A stretch of DNA of 64,000 nucleotides from Staphylotrichum longicolle. Lineage: Eukaryota > Ascomycota > Sordariomycetes > Sordariales > Chaetomiaceae. The stretch covers positions 868,001-932,000 of the forward strand of contig JAHCVI010000002.1 of the NCBI GenBank assembly GCA_019096155.1, in the 5' to 3' direction. The notes below the pieces were generated by a model, which saw only the letters and a program-made list of their open reading frames with translations, had not been told where the DNA came from and ran no database searches. Below, piece by piece: positions 1 through 11,545 of this stretch. A program made the translations under genes and the position numbers. Each line of letters begins with the position of its first letter. Positions within the stretch are counted from its first letter, which is position 1.

Positions 1-398
1 CAGTGCCTGAATTCATTCTCATATCTGAAATTCCGTCTTCTTTCATAATTACAGCGTCCTAGCTCATCTACCCCGAGACAGTGAGGCAACATAAGGTATA
101 AACCGACAACCCACAACCCTCAACGCCACTGTATGCTCATTTCCCCATGCCACATTTCTCTCTCTCTTCCAGTCTTGAACCGCCATGAAAGACGATATGT
201 AAACGCAACAAAAACGCCGTTCCATGCATCTGATTCTGCATGCCATGCCATGCCCATGCCCATGCCCATGCTTTCTGACAAGACAGACTTTGTTCTAACA
301 TCCCGAGCCGACCCAAACCCAACCCGGTCCCAAACAGGATATAAAAAAATGGAAACAAAATGGAAACAAGAATAAAAAAAAAGAAACAACGAGAAAAC
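1..398. other. Intergenic / 3' flank of the CFEM-like gene
   Basis: No gene is visible. The stretch follows the stop codon of the minus-strand CFEM-like gene and probably contains its 3' untranslated region. It holds a short run of CATGCC/CATGCCC repeats around 238-272 and an A-rich patch near 345-395. Short open frames here have no recognisable domain and overlap each other on both strands. Confidence 0.6.
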
Positions 399-3327
399 TT
401 ATCGCACATTCAACACCAAATCCTCCCCCCTCCTCGTCGGCGTCAGCTCCGGCACCCACCCGGGCGTGATCGGCACCGGCCCATATGGACTGCCAGCCGT
501 GGTTGCGTCCTCCTCCCTCTTCCATCCGCTGCCGCCCTGCTGTCTCCTCCCATTTCTTGCGTTGCTCCCGCCGCTGGTCCCCCTCATTTCGTTGCCGCTG
601 TTGCTGCTGGCCAGGCTCAGAGCCGCCGCTTTATCCGCCCCGCGGCGCTTGGCGAGCAGCGAGCTTTGGCTTGAGGTGGTGTCGCGAGCTGTGGCTGCTG
701 GTGGTGGTGTGGCTGCGGGCTGGGGCCGGGGTTGCCGATGGGGCTGCTGCGAGGGTTGTCGTGGTGCGGTCGCGGGTTGTTGGGGTGTTGCGGCGGGTGT
801 GGGGAGGAAGAAGAAGGGGGGTTTGGTTTTGGTGTTGGTGCAGCAGCTGCTGCTGAGCAGGGCGGCGCTGCTGCTGCTGCTGCTGCTGTGACGGCGGTGG
901 CGTTTGGTAACGTCTTGAGGATGGGCGGGACATGTTGTTGCCCGGAAGTTCGTATGGGGTGTAGGCGGTGGGGCCTGGGCCGTGCGGGAGGCTGCTTCTG
1001 GGACTGGTTCCAGTAGGAGGCTGGGTTCCCGAGCTGGCGCTGGCGTTGCCAGTATTGGCTGTCGATGGGTGGGGATACCGGGGCGAGCCTGGTTTCTGGG
1101 GACCCTGTTCGGGCTTGCCCCGGGTTGCGATTTGGGCGCCGGGTTGAGGTTCGGGGCGTTCCACGGTCGTCTCGGCCCATTTGATGGCGGGATAGCCCCT
1201 GTCTTGGACAAAGAGCTTGATCCTGTGGGGCTGGAGCGTCCAGGTGGGTGCCAGACGTTGTATTTGTGCGCGGATGGGAGGAGGTCGGGCTCTGGCGCCT
1301 TGCTGAAGGCCGCTGCTTGCTGTCTATCGGCGCGCTTGTGGATCTTGGGATATGTGACGGGCGACTTCCCGGGAGAAATGGGTGTATGGGGAGATTCGAC
1401 CACGGGGGACAAGTCCGCCTGAGCTTCGTCTGCGACAACATCTTCGTCCTCGGCAGCGGACTCGATCGACGTCACCGAGCCTTCTGACACCCTACGGCTT
1501 GCCCTCCGACTCGAGCGCCGCTTGCTCTTTCGGCCCGTCAAGTCCCTCGGTTCACGCATCATTATCGGGTACGCGTCCGACGGCTGGTTCCTGGCTTGTG
1601 ATGGCTGGCGCTGGATGGTGTCGGCAGTTTGGGACAATCGCGCAGAGAGACTGGGGCTCGAGATATGCAGCTCTCGACGCTGGTCCTTGAAAGCGATGGG
1701 AGAACCGAGTCTTCCGTTATCTGGTTTCCGGGGCAATCTGAGCGGCGAGACCACGGCATCGGGCGAGAACCCTCCATACGCGTCCTTGGCCCTCTCCGCC
1801 CTAGTTTTATGGTCGGGACTGGGCAATTCAACCCCGACGGGCGCTGCAGGGACTTCTTGGATAGCCGTTCTACCAGGCCTGGGTGGCCTTCTCAACGTTT
1901 CCGCCTCGGTTTGTCTGGTCGACGCGTTGCGCAGAATCCAGTTACCAGTCTTGTCAGCAAAGTAGACGGTTGTCGCGGACTGCGGGTCTGTCGGCGGCGG
2001 CCGCCAGATGGCAGTTCCGGGAGCCATATCACCCTCCCCATCCTCGGCAAACTCGGTAACCACGCTGTCCCTCGCATTAGCCGGTACGGGGACCCGGGGC
2101 TCTTGACCTTTGGGTATGGCCAGAGTCAGCGCCGGCTTTGGCGGGCTCCGTTCCGCTGCCGGTGCCTTGGATTCGGGTGGCGCGCTCAAGACAAGCTTCG
2201 GTATGGTCCCCGTAGCTGGAGCACGTGTCGGCGCCGGGGCCGGGACTGGATCCACGGCAGGAGTCGGAGGAAGCGGGGCAGACATGAGAGATGCTAGGGC
2301 CGGCGAGGGCTTCGCAAAAACTCCACCTCGGGCGGCCATCGGCGTGATGGCAAGGCCAACGCCTCCTTGCGGTATTTGTGGGTGCCATCGAGGGTCCAGC
2401 GGGCTTCGCTCTGCCTGGACCCGAGGCAGCGGACTGGAGATTTGAAACCCCCCTGGAGCACTGCTGGGACGGCTTTTCTTTCCGAAGCTCATCGAGTCTC
2501 GCATCCGGGAGAAGCCGGCCTCGAGGTCGCCGAACCTCCTCTTTCGTATGCATCGGGCCAGGAGCACTAACAAGATGCCGAAGACGAGGACAGCGGCGCA
2601 CCCGAGCGTGATGCCGGCGATCTGTGCACTGCTGAACTGCGGCTGGCCGTCCGAAGCAACTGGGCTTGTGGTCGCTGTGGCGGTGGAGGACAATGTTGTA
2701 GACGAAGTTGCAGTTGTTGATGACGCCGTCGTCGAGCTCGTTCCGGCGCCCGTGGGAAGGCTGAAGACAGACGTCGGCGTAGGCGTTGTCGCCTTCGTGG
2801 CTGTCCCTGTGCTCGTCACTGTCCGAAAGCCTGACGGGACAAGAAGAGGGCCAGTTCCTGACGGAGGCAGGACAAGAGTGGCCACAATGGTCGCGTGTGT
2901 CTGTGGTTCTGCCTTCGAGACGCCAACACACATGTTGTATGCTGTTTCCGTTGCGCCGGCTATTGCTGGTCAGCACAAACTTGCGGACGGGATATCTAAG
3001 GGCAGTCAACTCACCGATGCCATCCTGGCCCTGGCATGCGCCAAACCTGCTCTCTCCTACTAAGCACGACGCCGCGCCCTCGCCGACGGTGTATCCGGAA
3101 CCGCCCCTCTGCCGGCACAGGCACTGTAGCGAAGGCGAGTTCCCACATATCCTGGCGTCGAAGTTGGCTGATATAAAAGACTCGAAGCATTTCTGGGCGC
3201 AAGTCGGTACGAAGTTCAGGATCTCGGGGGTGACATTGGTTGTCTCGGCGGCAGCGGTGGCAGGAAGCGTCGTCGATATCGCGAGGCACAGTAAGGATAG
3301 CCGATATGCCATCCTCCCGCGCAACAT
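399..3327 (-). CDS. CFEM-like cysteine-rich single-pass membrane protein
   Basis: Two exons, 3327-3015 and 2959-399; the 55-base intron has GTGAGT at 3014 and CAATAG ending at 2960, and the spliced length is 957 codons plus stop. The start at 3327 (or the in-frame ATG at 3312) puts a signal peptide (MAYRLSLLCLAIS..) at the N-terminus. A cysteine-rich module follows (residues about 30-115: CAQKC, LQCLC, SCLVGE, GACQ), as in fungal CFEM proteins. Then come a Ser/Thr-rich stalk, one membrane helix (about 217-239: ITLGCAAVLVFGILLVLLA), the basic stop-transfer CIRKRR and a long disordered cytoplasmic tail. The tail has conserved-looking islands such as VYFADKTGNWILRN and the C-terminal PITPGWVPELTPTRRGEDL. 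Around 1240-1250 the likely true tail moves to another minus frame (it reads LQPHRIKLFVQDRGYPAIKW) and returns before the end, which suggests a pair of compensating indels. Function unknown; surface sensing or adhesion is inferred from the topology. Confidence 0.8.
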
Positions 3328-5400
3328 CTGAAATTTGATGTCAGCCATCGGGTCCAGGGGCGACGCCGCTCCCGTGGAGGAAGCAGATTGTCTTTGCCGC
3401 ACCTCAATGAGAGTTCAGTCCATCTGAACCCAAGACGGCATAGGATGTTGGGCCCACGACAAGGTCCCTCAATGGGCCGGGCGAGGGTGGGTAAGTAAAG
3501 TGGTAGCTATCACGGCCAGGCCGGAATAGGAGGCCTGCTGTGAAAGCCGGCCGCGGGTCGCCTCGGGGGCTGAGGGCGGGCAGAAGAGTCAGCGAAGCGG
3601 CCGACCTGTTCGTGCCCTAGAGTTTAAACATTAAAGGGAGATGACCAGCACCTCTCATAGTAGAGGTATGAGTCTACTGAAGCGAGCGGCCGTGGTGAGT
3701 GAAAGACGAGAGAGGAAAGACGGAGAAGACGCGTTTGACTACGACAAACAACACAAGGAAACAATACTCGGCGGGATCGTATCCAAGACAGGGGAACCAA
3801 CACCAGAGAGGGAAACTTGAAACAAAGAGAGAGGAAGAGATGACCGCAGCACAAAGGCCAAGCAAGGAAAACCCAGTCGTGACGAGCCAAAGACAAGAGA
3901 AAGAGGGAAGGGAGGGAGTGAGACGAGCGCATGAGGCCGTCCCCAGCGGCCGTGTGCTTCCCTTTTTCTCCCTTTGCCGCCCTCGGCCTCCTCGCTGCGC
4001 TTAATGACACGCGCTCTCCCACCGCGGACCACACACATCACCGCATCGTCCCCTGCACCATTCTCCGCCTGCGTCATAGTTCACCGAGCCGAAACTACGT
4101 GAACAATGCGCTGGCACAGCCCACCCACTGGGCGAGCCAGAAGAAGAAGACGCGCCGATGGGGGGAACCGACACCCCGGAATTGGCATCGACAGCATTGC
4201 AACCGACATGACTACGCCGTCCGGAAGCCCTCCCGCCCGATACGTGTAACCCACACGCAGCGGCCGCCCCCCATTGGCCAGGAACGGCAGATTTCCAAAA
4301 AGAAACAGGGAGAAAAAGCCGCCCAGAATGGGGTGGTCCCAGCAGAAAACGGGCGTGGCGTGGCGGTTCACAACGAACTGCAACGAGACAGGGCAGAGAA
4401 ACCCAATGCCCATCGGCGGCTCTAAAGATGGGCCCCAATGGGCCAATGACCCCCCTTGCAGGATATGCGAGCGAATGGCCGAGTCGAGAGCAGAGGTGGT
4501 GCGCGCGCTTGGTCGGCGCCTAAAAATGGAGATGCACGATCCGGGCCGGCGATTGGGTGCGCCAAGGCGAGGAGGGTTGAAGAGGGTGGTCACGTGGCAG
4601 GGGTAGCAGGCGGCCAACGCCAATGGGTTGCCATGGTGCCAGTTTTGCTCTCTGTTCAGTTGGAAAACAAATCTCGGACGGAGATTTGGGGTTTGATTTG
4701 GATCTTATGATGTGGGTTCTGGAAAGAGCCAACGGAGTCCAAGAATCGGTTGACTGCGGATGAAGGTTCGATATGTTCAATTTGGAAGGAGCTCTGCCGT
4801 GTTGGTTCACGTCTGCTAAAGAGTCCGGGACCCAGGCTCGCCAGGGCTGAGGTGAGGTGGATAAGGCTGATCCCAGCGGGTCGATCAGCGGAAGCACTCA
4901 GGCAGTGAGCCGCGGGGACCTGCACAAGCAAGCGCCCAAGGGGCGATCACTGTGTCAACCGAAACAAACATGCACCCCAACATCTTGTGATACACCCGGG
5001 ATGCATAAGAAGTCCGGTCCGGCGCCAAAGAAGCTCCAATCTCACGATCTCGCCCAGGCACGTCACCTTCTCCGATTCACGCAGGCAGGCAGACCGGTAC
5101 AGAAAACCTCCCTTGTTTGACTCCCGTCCTTGGTATCTATCTGATGCTCTCCTGCTGCAATTACAAGCCCAGAACGGATGGCATCTCAGCCCCATCTCGA
5201 GAACTCCAGTCCTTCCCTGCGTGCAAATTTTGGTCTCATAATCATGTGGCAATGCCATCTCTTCATCCGCCATTTGCATGAAGCTGTCCCACCATCGTCT
5301 GCTACATCTTCGTGGGATATACATCGCTAGACTGCAATCCCAGATACCGCCATGCTGAAAACAGATCCTCTCATCGGTTCCCATTCTTCCCAGCGAGTTC
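3328..5400. other. Intergenic region between CFEM-like gene and DBP5
   Basis: About 2.1 kb with no supported gene. It contains the 5' flank of the minus-strand CFEM-like gene and, next to 5400, the 3' flank of DBP5. Open frames on both strands (for example 4081-4623) are low-complexity or mutually overlapping, with no domain, no intron signals and no consistent coding bias. Confidence 0.55.
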
Positions 5401-6958
5401 TCAGTTTCCGAGCGCGTTCGGCGCATAGTCGGGCTTCGCGCGGCTCGACTTGATGACCTCCTGCACCTTCTTCTCGGTGACGTCCCAGTCGTCCGGAAGC
5501 AGCTGGATCAGATCGATGCCGTAAAAGTCGGCGATCTGGGACAGCGCCTCAAAGCTCTTGCGGTCATACACGAAGCTGATGGACACGCCGACGCGCCCGA
5601 AGCGGCCCGTGCGACCAATACGATGGAGATATGTCTCGGCGTCGGGTTCCTTATCCCCGAAGCCCTTCATCGGGATGTCGTAGTTGATCACCATGGACAC
5701 GCTTGACACGTCGATGCCGCGCGCCAGGACGTTGGTGGTGATGAGCACCTTGGACCGGCCGGACCGGAAGTCGTCGAGGAGCGCGTCACGGTTCTGGCCC
5801 TCGTACGCACCGTGGAGCGCCGAGACCTTGTGCCCGTCCGCCTCCATACGCCGCTGGATCTCGTTGGCGCTCTCGCGAGTCTGGAGCCGTTCATCAGTAC
5901 ATGCTGTTTTGGACGAGTGACAGATCAAAAACGAACCTTGACGAAGATGACCGACGAGCCAATCGTCATGAGACCATAGAGCTTGCAAAGAATGTCATAT
6001 TTCTTGCTCTCGTCCGGGCAGTCCATGTACATCTGCGAGATGCCCTTGACCGTGAGCTCCTGGTGGCGGAGCTTGATCTCGTTGGAGTTCGGCGCATATT
6101 TCCGGGCATAGTTCATGACCTTGTCCGGGAAGGTGGCCGAAAAGAGGAGAATCTGAATGGTTTTCGGGAGCATCCTAGCCGGCGTTAGTATACTCTGTCG
6201 CGCTCGAGGGTGTCTTCTCTGAAAACGTACCCCTTGACACGGATGCACTGGTCGCCCATGCCCTGCTGGTCCAGCATGTTGTCGGCCTCGTCAATAACCA
6301 GGACCTTCAACTGGGACACGTCAAACTGACGGCGCCTGATCAAGTCCATGACGGTGCCCGGAGTCCCCACCACGACACTCGACCTGACACCCGTCTCGCG
6401 CGAGATGGCGCCGGGAATGGCAGCCTCGACAATCAGGTTCTCGCAGAACTGGCCGACCGTCTGAATGACGCCTTGGATCTGGCGCGCAAGTTCTCTGCTG
6501 GGCGCGAGGAGCAGCGCCTGCGGCTGCTGGGGCTTGCTGAAATCGACGCGAGAAAGTACGGTGAGGACGAAGGCGGCGGTCTTGCCGGTGCCCGACTGCG
6601 ACTGGGCGATCATGTTGGTGGGGGGGTCGCTAATCATGAGCGGCAGCGCCCTCTCCTGGATCTTCGAGGGCTTCTTGAAGTTCATAGCTAACAGGCCGTC
6701 GTTGATCGGCTTGGGGAGGCCGAGCTCTTCGAACGACTGGACACCAGAGTAGAGCGGGCTATCCTTGTCGGCCTGCAGGTCCGCCAGCTTCACCTCGACG
6801 TCGTATGAAGTCTCGATGATACCGCGCTGAATCCCATCATCTTCAATCACCTCCTCGGTGCCATTGCCATTGTCTTCGGCGGGCGCGGCGGTAGAGGCAG
6901 CCGCATCGTCGACAGGCGCGTCGCTCGGCTTGGAGATGCGACTAGCCAAGTCCGCCAT
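5401..6958 (-). CDS. DBP5: ATP-dependent DEAD-box RNA helicase Dbp5 (mRNA export)
   Basis: Three exons: 6958-6231, 6174-5937 and 5880-5401. Both introns are 56 bases, and the first has a perfect TACTAAC branch site. The product is 481 aa, close to yeast Dbp5/Rat8. Helicase motifs appear in order: AQSQSGTGKT (motif I), PSRELARQ (Ia), VGTPGTVMDL (Ib), VIDEADNMLD (II), LLFSATFPD (III), TTNVLARGID (V) and YLHRIGRTGRFGR (VI). The acidic low-complexity N-terminus (about residues 1-60) and the MYMDCPDESKKY segment between the lobes are Dbp5-like rather than generic DEAD-box. By family knowledge it remodels mRNPs on the cytoplasmic face of the nuclear pore, activated by Gle1 and inositol hexakisphosphate, and also acts in translation termination. 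It is transcribed divergently from BZZ1. Confidence 0.95.
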
Positions 6959-7955
6959 GTTTGCGCGTGTGATGGTCGGAAGAGGAGCTGGAGGAAGTCA
7001 GGCGCTATCAGCAAGTTGCGCACACAAATGTTGTGACGTCGCGCGTCTGAGGAGCGCGGAAATAGAGAGGAGAGGTGGAAGTCTGGAACGGAGCGCCGCT
7101 GTCAATTCGCGGGCAAGAAGCTGAAGAGTGCCAGCGATTGAGGGTGGGCCGATGCAAGCCTGGGCTGAGCCGCTGCCAGAGCCAAAGTAGGGAAAAAGAC
7201 AAACTCACAGATATTATTCCACCGAGCAGGCGATGTAGGCGATGTGAGCTCAGAATGGCAGAGTCTGTGCAAAACGTGAAATGCGTTGGACCCTGGAGAT
7301 TTCCTGGGGTGCTTGTCTCGAAAATGGTACTGCAGCTCAAACAAACGATGGCGGTTCAGCAATGGTGGGGCTCAGCTGCAGGTCGAGGTTTGGCGGGGTA
7401 GATTTCCATTGTGTTTGTGCCTGATGGGTTAGGCGCAAGGTCGCCCCGCAAGTACTCGTACGGTACCATACAGTATTTCAAGAGTTGCAACGATTTGGAG
7501 AAAACGGACCATCACGGAAACACGAACCTTCCACAAAAAGAACATCGTATACATAAGCAGTCATTTCTCTTCATACACATTCAATATTACTATGATAAAT
7601 CAAATGAGGTCTGAAGCACGGCATTAAGTCATCCTGGAACTCTATTCAAACGGTAAAATTCCAAAGGTCTCCAGCATCCCAGCTCCAGGGCATGGGACCG
7701 GAAATGGGGCACTGTCCTTGGCGCTGTTACAGCGATCCGGGGTGCGCTGGAAGCCTGCCGTCAGCCACCTTACCTCGCCAATTGGAGGGACCCTTCGTGT
7801 TCCATGCGCCTTCGCCGGGCCGTGTCCCTGAACCCCCGCATATCGCAGGCCCATCAGCAGACATTCCACGGAACCCTCTCGCATGTTTACTCCTCTTTGC
7901 GCACCGTTGATGATTAGAGCCGGGGATTTGAGGATCTTGGAAACGCAAGGGAGCC
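6959..7955. promoter_or_regulatory. Divergent intergenic region, DBP5 / BZZ1
   Basis: About 1 kb separates the DBP5 start (minus, 6958) from the BZZ1 start (plus, 7956), so both promoters must lie here. I see no clear TATA element for either gene. The short open frames inside have no domain. Nothing else is recognised. Confidence 0.5.
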
Positions 7956-10392
7956 ATGGCTGAGGTGGATATTGCCCCGACCTTGGGGTCGGAGCTCAAG
8001 GTGCGGCCTTCTCCCCCGAAGCCCGGAGGGGTAACGAGACTCGCTCGAGCTGCGCTGACGCATGTGCTGCAGGATGGGTTCAAGCCAGCGAACGTCTGGG
8101 TCGCCAACGGCATTGCATGGCTCGACGACATACAGTCCTTCTACCGCGAGCGGAGTGCGATCGAGAAGGAATACAGCGCAAAGCTCAATGCCTTGGCCAA
8201 GAAGTACTTCGAGAAGAAGACGCGCAAGTCGGCGAGCCTGAGTGTGGGAGACACACCAACCATGACCCCCGGCTCGCTCGAAAGGTACGGCTGCCAGGAC
8301 GCCCACAACACATTGTACGCTGTACACAGCAGTTGGCTTACATAGATCCAACCTAGCGCTTCGCTCACAACTTGGACGACGCACCTGACGACACTCGAGA
8401 AGCGGGCCGACGAGCACGAACGCTACGGGAACGACCTGATTGGCAAAGTGGCCGAGCCCCTTAAGCACATGTCGCTGCGGTTCGAGGAGCTGCGCAAGCG
8501 CCACGCCGAGTACGCCGAGAGGCTCGAGAAAGAAAGGGACGCTTCCTACGCCGATCTCCGCAAGATGAAGGGCAAGTACGATGCCGCCTGCCAGGAGGTG
8601 GAAAGCAAGCGCAAAAAGACCGAGTCGTCGTTCGACAAGTCCAAGGCGCAGAGCAGCTTCCAGCAGCAGATCCTCGAGATGAACAATGTCAAGAACACGT
8701 ACCTGATTTCGATCAATGTCACCAACAAGCAAAAGGAAAAGTACTATTACGAGTACCTGCCCGAGGTCATGAATAGTCTCCAGGACCTCTCGGAATTTCG
8801 CACATTCAAACTCAACGGGTTATGGACTCTCGCCGCCAAGCTCGAGGCGACGATGCTCCAGAATAGCGCCGAACAGGTCAACCATCTCAGTCAAGAAATC
8901 ACCCGCAACCAGCCACACCTCGACTCGATGATGTATATACGGCACAACATGGGCGGCTTCCAGGAGCCCCCTGACAAGGTCTTTGAGCCGAGCCCGGTCT
9001 GGCACGACGAGGCCGTTATGATGGTGGACGAGGCTGCCAAGGTGTACCTGCGCAATCTGCTCAACAAGTCCAAGAGCCAGCTCGGCGAGCTGCGCCGCGA
9101 GGCGGACAAGAAGAGACGTGAGGTGGAGGCGTTGAAGCGGGCGAAGCAGAAAGTTAGGGACGGCACCGAGCAAAAGGACGAGACGATGATGGTGTCGCAG
9201 ATCCTGTCTCTGCAGGAAGACTTACACCAGGTGGACCGGAAGCGCCTTATGGCCGAAGTCGAGACATCAACCATAACATCGGCGGTGGGCGATGTGACGC
9301 TGGGCGCAAAGAACCACAACTTCAAGTCGCAAACATTCAAGATCCCCACCAACTGCGACCTTTGCGGGGAGAGGATATGGGGGCTATCAGCCAAGGGGTT
9401 CGACTGCCGCGACTGCGGCTACACATGTCACAGCAAGTGCGAGATGAAGGTCCCCGCGGAATGCCCGGGGGAGCAGTCCAAGGAGGAGCGCAAGAAGCTG
9501 AAGCACGAGCGGCAGGCGGCAGCAAACGCCGTGCTCAAGCCATCCGGAACACCAGAGCACGTGGCCGAGCTGCCCGCCCTGAGCCGTTCCGATACCATGA
9601 CCTCGGCGCGATCAGGATACGCAGCCAGCTCACAGCGATCCATGTCCGGGCCCATGTCCCCCGCTGAGGAGACACCCCCCGAAATTCCCAGCTCGACCCG
9701 CCCGACGAGCATATCCGCGCCGACAGCTGCTAGGAAGAATCGTGTCATCGCACCCCCGCCGGCGGCATACATAAGCGAGCTGCCGGGCAGTGCGCCGAAC
9801 GGCTCGTCGCAGGCGTCGGAGCAGAAGGCCAAGATGTTGTACTCGTTCGACGCCGGCGCGCCGGGCGAGCTGAGCGTGCCAGAGGGACGGGACCTCGTGG
9901 TATTAGAGCCCGATAGTAAGCATCCGCCCCTCTCTCCCCCTTTCACGACCCACCACTAACACCTCCTCTCCGACAGCCGGCTCCGGTTGGGTCAAAGTCC
10001 GCGCTGGCTATAAGGAAGGCCTGGTCCCGGCAAGCTACCTCGAGATCCTCCCCTCTACAGCACCGGCCCCGACCTCGGCGCCCGCAGCGGCAGCGATTGC
10101 GCCGCAACACACGGGACAATCGACCTACTCCAACAGCGGCTCGTCGATCGGCACGGCGGCGGCGGCGGGCGGGAAGAAGAAGGGCCCCGCGGTGGCGCCG
10201 CGGCGCGGGGCGAAGAAGCTGCGCTATGTCGAGGCCATGTACGACTACACGGCGCAGAGCGACGCCGAGCACAGCATGACCGAGGGCGAGCGGTTTGTGC
10301 TGATCAAGGAGGACCCGGGCGATGGGTGGGCCGAGGTGGAGAAGGGGGGCGTTACGAAGAGCGTGCCGGCGAGTTACGTGCAGGTTGTATAG
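7956..10392 (+). CDS. BZZ1: Bzz1-type F-BAR / C1 / double SH3 actin-patch protein
   Basis: Three exons, 7956-8284, 8357-9915 and 9977-10392, with introns of 72 and 61 bases; the spliced frame gives 767 aa. An F-BAR/FCH domain with heavy coiled coil covers about residues 30-400. A C1 zinc finger follows at about 430-480 (HNFKSQTFKIPTNCDLCGE, then CRDC, CHSKC, ECPG). A Ser/Pro-rich linker leads to a first SH3 (AKMLYSFDAGAPGELSV ... GWVKVRAG) that is interrupted by intron 2, and a second SH3 lies at the C-terminus (VEAMYDYTAQSDAEHSM ... VPASYVQVV). This order matches yeast Bzz1, which binds the WASP homologue Las17 and promotes Arp2/3 actin assembly at endocytic sites. The start is the first ATG of the open frame in the context GCCATGG. 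A run of 28 G residues begins 30 bases after the stop codon. Confidence 0.95.
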
Positions 10393-11545
10393 GGGGGTGG
10401 GGTCCTTTGAAGAGGAAGGGTGGGGGGGGGGGGGGGGGGGGGGGGGGGGTACAGTACAGTATCTGATATATGTGGTAGGCATACTGCAGGGCGGGTATAC
10501 TGTTAGTGAGGGTCTGTCTTGGGGCAACCCAGAAGGGGGAGGCATTTTTATTTTTGGAACTCAAGCGCCCGTAAAAGTGTCGGGTCGTGGTGATCGTTGC
10601 GCTGGTCAGAAGTTGTCCTGCCACACTTGGCTGGGATGGGCCTGGCAAGAACGTGCCAGTGAGGCCCTGCCCAGCCGAACCGGCCCGCCAGTTTCAACCA
10701 GTGGAATGTTTCGAAAATCCGAAATCACGAGAGAGGAGGAGAGGGGTGGAGGGGGCTGCAGAGTCAGTTCGGGATTCTTGGCAGATGACGTCGATGCGAA
10801 TTTATGCCCCTGCCTATCACCTGCAGAGCACAGGAAAGTGGGAGGGATGAACATGCAGGTCCCCCCCACTCCCCTCAACCTTTTTATCTTTTGTGGTGCA
10901 GAGGAGTGGGAGTATCCAAGGATAAACGGGCACAACGCGCTCCAGGTTCCTTGTTGTTCAATGCGGGCTGCACTGACAAAACACAGACAATCAAGGCACT
11001 GAGCACAACAGCACACGGGCAAACAACGCAACCTGGGGTGGACCGGACTGGGTACTCCAGATTGTATTCACAGTCCCGTTGCCAGGGAGCTGGGTAGTCA
11101 AATGCCCTGCCTTGGCTGTAATGTGGACAGGTGAGCTTCTCGCCCGTTTTGGGCCGGGGCATGGATCCCGCTCTCAGCCAGCGCCATCCCAGGAAAGCTC
11201 TATCTTCCAGTATTCATACATACACGGCACGCGGTATGGAGTACCGTTGGGGATCTCCCCTCGTCGCCCTGTGCTTGCTTCCCAGTCGTGTTCCACCCCG
11301 TGGAACTCTAGAACTCCCAGTTTTGCTTGCTCGGGCTGATCACTTCGTCCTCGTAATTTCTCCTGTTTCACGTCGCTCGCTCGTGTCCGTCCTCTTAAAC
11401 CATCCGCCGTGCTTCTGGTGTGCACTCGTTTTTCTCACGGAAGCAATCATCACTGCTGCGTCCCGTCGTTCTGTTTCTTCACCCGAACCTTCAACACCAC
11501 CGAGTCTTGGCAGCCGAGCTTGGCGATCGATCCTCCCGTGCCAAG
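10393..11545. other. Intergenic region with poly-G tract, 3' of BZZ1 and 5' of the GH72 gene
   Basis: About 1.15 kb without a supported gene. It opens with the BZZ1 3' flank, which holds an uninterrupted G tract. The rest should contain the promoter and leader of the GH72 gene; the sequence just before 11546 is pyrimidine-rich, as in fungal 5' leaders. No domain-bearing open frame is seen. Confidence 0.55.
10422..10449. repeat. Poly-G tract, 28 bases
   Basis: An uninterrupted run of 28 G residues on the plus strand, starting 30 bases after the BZZ1 stop codon, preceded by shorter G runs at 10392-10402 and 10418-10420. It lies outside coding sequence. Such tracts slip easily during replication and sequencing, so the exact length should not be trusted. 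Confidence 0.9.

Noticed and set aside
466..1690. Plus-strand open frames over the CFEM-like gene
   Set aside because: They are antisense shadows: Cys/Leu/Gly-rich low complexity, no domain, while the minus strand carries signal peptide, cysteine module, membrane helix and a clean intron.
4081..4623. 180-codon minus-strand open frame
   Set aside because: No domain, overlaps open frames on the other strand, no intron or leader signals.
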